Source: SHLQ01 sp033344795 (GTDB lineage: Bacteria; Actinomycetota; Acidimicrobiia; Acidimicrobiales; SHLQ01). Taken from it: a DNA stretch of 64,000 bases. The notes beneath the pieces were generated by a model. The model was not told the DNA's origin, did no database searches, and saw only the letters and a program-made list of their open reading frames with translations. Location: positions 4,526,001 to 4,590,000 of the forward strand of contig JAWPMS010000001.1 of NCBI GenBank assembly GCA_033344795.1. The letters run 5' to 3'. The position numbers and the translations under genes are program-made. Positions within the stretch are counted from its first letter, which is position 1. Every line of letters begins with the position of its first letter. Positions 61,480 to 64,000 of this stretch are shown piece after piece.

Positions 61480-62613
61480 TTACCCGAGTACTACCACGCC
61501 GAAGAATGGCAGTGCGATGAATACGATAGCCACGTAGGCAACCGCGAGTGCGCGCCGTTCAACGGCGACGTCGGCCAAGCGCTCTGCGGCTTTGACGGGG
61601 ATATCACGCGCCAGAGGGATCACGTAGAGAAAGAAGATGCCCATCACGTTGAACGTCGAATGAGCCAGCGCGACGGTCAGCGACTCTGGGCTCGATGCGG
61701 CGAGCGACGCAAGGAGCGCCGTGATGGTTGTCCCAACGTTGGCTCCCAGCGTGACCGGATACGCGTTTCTGAGGCTGATCACGCCCGCCCCTGCGAGCGG
61801 GATCAGGATCGACGTCGTGATACTCGACGACTGGACCGCAATCGTGATCACCAGTCCGAGAAAGAGGGCGACCGTGCCGCCACCGCGGCTCAACATCGCG
61901 TTGATCGAACGCTCAACCCTGTCGGCGACCAACGACCGCATGTTCTTCGTAATCAGGCTCAGGGCGATCAAGATGACCACGAGGCCCGTGAGCACCATGA
62001 GGACACCTTGCACATTGCCCGAGGTCCCGACTGCAGCCCAGAAGTCCTGAAGAAGCCCCACCGGCTCCTTCACCCAGGCCTTTACCGGACTCTTCCACTC
62101 GGTTCCCGACGAGCCGACCAGACGCTCGCTGATCCACTTCGCCGTGTCACTGATGACGCCGGTGGCGAGTTCGATCGGGAGGAGGAGAAGCACGGCCAAC
62201 ACGTTGAAGAAGTCGTGCACGGTCGCGGCTGCGAACGCCCGGCGAAATTCGTTCGACTGTCTGATGTGGCCAAGCGAGACAAGGGTGTTGGTCACCGTGG
62301 TGCCGATGTTCGCTCCCATGACCATGGGAACCGCGTCGTCAACGCCGAGCGCTCCCGAGGCGACCAGGCCAACAATCACCGACGTAGAAGCCGAGGAGGA
62401 CTGCACCAGCACCGTTCCGAGAATCCCGATGCACAAGGCCGCAATCGGGTTGCTCGCAGCAGAGAACAGGCTCTCCTGCGTGTCCTCCCCCATGATCTTG
62501 ATGCCCGCCTCCAGCGATGACACGCCGACGAGGAACACGTAGATCAGACCAAAGACCAGGAGAAACCGTAAAGGTCCTTCTAACTCTTTTACGGAAAGTG
62601 ATCGGGCCTTCAC
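61480..62613 (-). CDS. Na+/phosphate symporter (NptA/PNaS family)
   Basis: A 377-residue protein with two inverted halves. Each holds the QSSS signature: VLVQSSSASTSVIVG and ITIAVQSSSITTSIL, with GANIGTTVTN and GANVGTTITA after them, the hallmark of the PNaS family. It should import phosphate with sodium. With the PhoU-domain protein it forms a two-gene phosphate unit. GTG start at 62613. Confidence 0.9.
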   Translation of the reverse strand: MKARSLSVKELEGPLRFLLVFGLIYVFLVGVSSLEAGIKIMGEDTQESLFSAASNPIAALCIGILGTVLVQSSSASTSVIVGLVASGALGVDDAVPMVMGANIGTTVTNTLVSLGHIRQSNEFRRAFAAATVHDFFNVLAVLLLLPIELATGVISDTAKWISERLVGSSGTEWKSPVKAWVKEPVGLLQDFWAAVGTSGNVQGVLMVLTGLVVILIALSLITKNMRSLVADRVERSINAMLSRGGGTVALFLGLVITIAVQSSSITTSILIPLAGAGVISLRNAYPVTLGANVGTTITALLASLAASSPESLTVALAHSTFNVMGIFFLYVIPLARDIPVKAAERLADVAVERRALAVAYVAIVFIALPFFGVVVLG

Positions 62614-62689
62614 GAACGGTGGACGATAGTCGCGCCTGTACTTCTACGCTATTTCGGAAGCACCTTTTCACCTTTGCCAGGCGCCCGCC

Positions 62690-64000
62690 TTACGGAATGA
62701 GCGGCGTCAGGATGTTCGCTGGTCGATCCGGTCCAATGTGCAGGGTCGTGGTGCCGCTGAAACGCTCGGGGGGCCGATTCCGCTCGTCGACGTGGATGAA
62801 CGGGCCGGATCCAGTGAAACGGTTCGCGAAGCTGGCGATCTCCATCTTCGATTCGTCGATCTCACCTCCGTACTCATAGTCGTTGCCACGAACGCTGAAC
62901 CCGAGCGTGTATCCCGCGGGAACCACGATCGAGGTCGGCCACAGTTCGACGTGTAGTTCGTAGATCACTCCTGGCTCGAGCAGCTTCTCCTCGGTGTGGG
63001 GATGAATTGGACGCCACGGCTCGCTCAGCTCTTCGTCGAGGTCGCGATGCGACGCTCGCAGCCAGCCCTGTGCGATGGGGGCATTTGGCTCCACAGCCCC
63101 CTGGAAGACCACCTCGTCTCCCTGCTCATCAAACGCACGGAACACGACGAAGATGTCGGCATCGGGCTCCGAACTCGACACCCAGAGTCTTGCCGCCAGC
63201 GGTCCGGTGAACTCGGTTTCTTCGGTGAGCGGCGCAGAGCGAAAGTCGACGCCTTGGCCGGTGGCATCAAATTCGATGGACACCTCTTCTGTCGGAGGTG
63301 AGAGAGCAAGTGCGCCATCGGCATGCAAGAACTGCTCGGTCCAAACAGTGCGAGGGATCGGCCAGGCGTCCTCGAACCGTTCTTCGAATCGATCGACATG
63401 CCTGACCTGCAGCTGCACAGGTTGACGCTCCGCCCAACCATTGTCCTCGCCCTTCAGAAAGTGATCGAAGAATGCGAGCTGAATCTCACGGCCGTAGTCG
63501 GTGTAGAAGTGCGTCCAATGTTCTTCGCCGTGTAGCTCGAGCCATTTCTGGGACGATGCAGACTGAACGAAGCCTTCGACGTTTCCCCGAAGGTGCAACC
63601 CCTGCCCGCCCCAATTGCCTGCGGACAGGAACGGAACGTCGATGTTCTCGAATACGGGCGACCGGTCTCGGTGGTACTGATCGTTGAGCGGGTGAGAGGC
63701 AATCTCGTCGCCGAATGCACATCGATTCGCCGCGAGTTCTTCGTCCGACATCGTGGCCTCGCCGGAGATGTTGCGCCCCGTGACCCGGCTCTTGTAGCCG
63801 TTGTCGCCGAGTCCGTACTGCACTGCTGTCACCTGGAGGGGATACCAGTTGTCCCAGAACGTAGAAAGGATGCCACCGTGATACGTCATGTCTCGATACC
63901 ACTCGGCCGCCCCCTCCCACACACACATCGCCGTGAGTGATGGCGGCTTCAGCGAAGCGACATGCCATTGATTGATCGCCAGGTAGCTGATGCCGTTCAG
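62690..64000 (-). CDS. CocE/NonD-family acyl hydrolase, 5' end outside the window
   Basis: At least 436 residues, the gene runs off the right end. The visible part starts LNGISYLAINQWHVA, with the nucleophile Ser of the CocE G-x-S-Y motif (codon 63988-63986), and continues through WDNWYPLQVTAVQYG and GNWGGQGLHL. The C-terminal jelly-roll domain has ARLWVSSSEPDADIFVVFRA. Family members are X-Pro dipeptidyl peptidases, cocaine esterases and acyl-ester hydrolases. Confidence 0.87.
   Translation of the reverse strand: MNGISYLAINQWHVASLKPPSLTAMCVWEGAAEWYRDMTYHGGILSTFWDNWYPLQVTAVQYGLGDNGYKSRVTGRNISGEATMSDEELAANRCAFGDEIASHPLNDQYHRDRSPVFENIDVPFLSAGNWGGQGLHLRGNVEGFVQSASSQKWLELHGEEHWTHFYTDYGREIQLAFFDHFLKGEDNGWAERQPVQLQVRHVDRFEERFEDAWPIPRTVWTEQFLHADGALALSPPTEEVSIEFDATGQGVDFRSAPLTEETEFTGPLAARLWVSSSEPDADIFVVFRAFDEQGDEVVFQGAVEPNAPIAQGWLRASHRDLDEELSEPWRPIHPHTEEKLLEPGVIYELHVELWPTSIVVPAGYTLGFSVRGNDYEYGGEIDESKMEIASFANRFTGSGPFIHVDERNRPPERFSGTTTLHIGPDRPANILTPLIP

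Overview
The window looks like a chromosomal segment of a high-GC actinobacterium. An aerobic, probably marine or freshwater Acidimicrobiia-type heterotroph is my best guess, inferred from F420-type luciferase-like oxidoreductases, many GTG starts, actinobacterial lipoproteins, and densely packed genes with ATGA/GTGA stop-start overlaps. No rRNA, tRNA, insertion sequence, phage module or CRISPR array was seen, and no gene-free stretch exceeds about 270 bp.

Layout. 0.08-6.4 kb: two ECF sigma factor loci (one with a membrane anti-sigma-like partner, one leading an ABC exporter operon), lipoproteins and a VapBC pair. 6.5-9.6 kb: a fatty acid hydroxylase/sterol desaturase-like protein and a second VapBC pair flanked by two DUF4262 paralogues. 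9.7-15.1 kb: an acetoin-dehydrogenase-type operon (acoX, acoA, acoB, a free-standing lipoyl protein, a DUF1330 protein) divergent from an AcoR-like regulator that lacks the sigma-54 contact motif. 15.2-23.5 kb: regulators (AraC, large ATPase-LuxR), small enzymes, a homocysteine methyltransferase, an HhH protein with a histone H1-like tail, and a lipoprotein.

23.5-48.6 kb is a catabolic island: an isochorismatase-like hydrolase, two ketopantoate-reductase-like and two 3-hydroxyisobutyrate-dehydrogenase-like enzymes, two Cys-type carboxymuconolactone-decarboxylase (CMD) proteins, three alpha/beta hydrolases, an NitT/TauT-type ABC importer, an MFS and a DMT transporter, an FAD oxidoreductase, an amidohydrolase, cupins, a creatininase-family enzyme and PEP carboxykinase. 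A LacI-family repressor gene sits inside it. Seven copies of a near-perfect palindrome (consensus TGCAATCGATTGCA) lie in promoter regions across 21 kb, so the island and the peptide-type ABC transporter at 48.6-54.9 kb appear to form one local regulon. The substrate cannot be named from sequence.

54.9-60.1 kb holds the most striking signal: two unrelated genes, a CMD/AhpD-like protein and a GrdB/PrdB-like 'selenoprotein B family' protein, are each interrupted by a single in-frame TGA exactly at a redox-active cysteine position (CxxU and UxxC). Each TGA is followed at 18-21 nt by a hairpin with a G-starting apical loop, as expected for a bacterial SECIS. I interpret both as selenoproteins. They would be called truncated genes or pseudogenes by standard annotation. 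60.1-64 kb: a possible CYTH-like protein, a PhoU-domain protein with a Na/Pi symporter, and a CocE-type hydrolase cut off by the window end.
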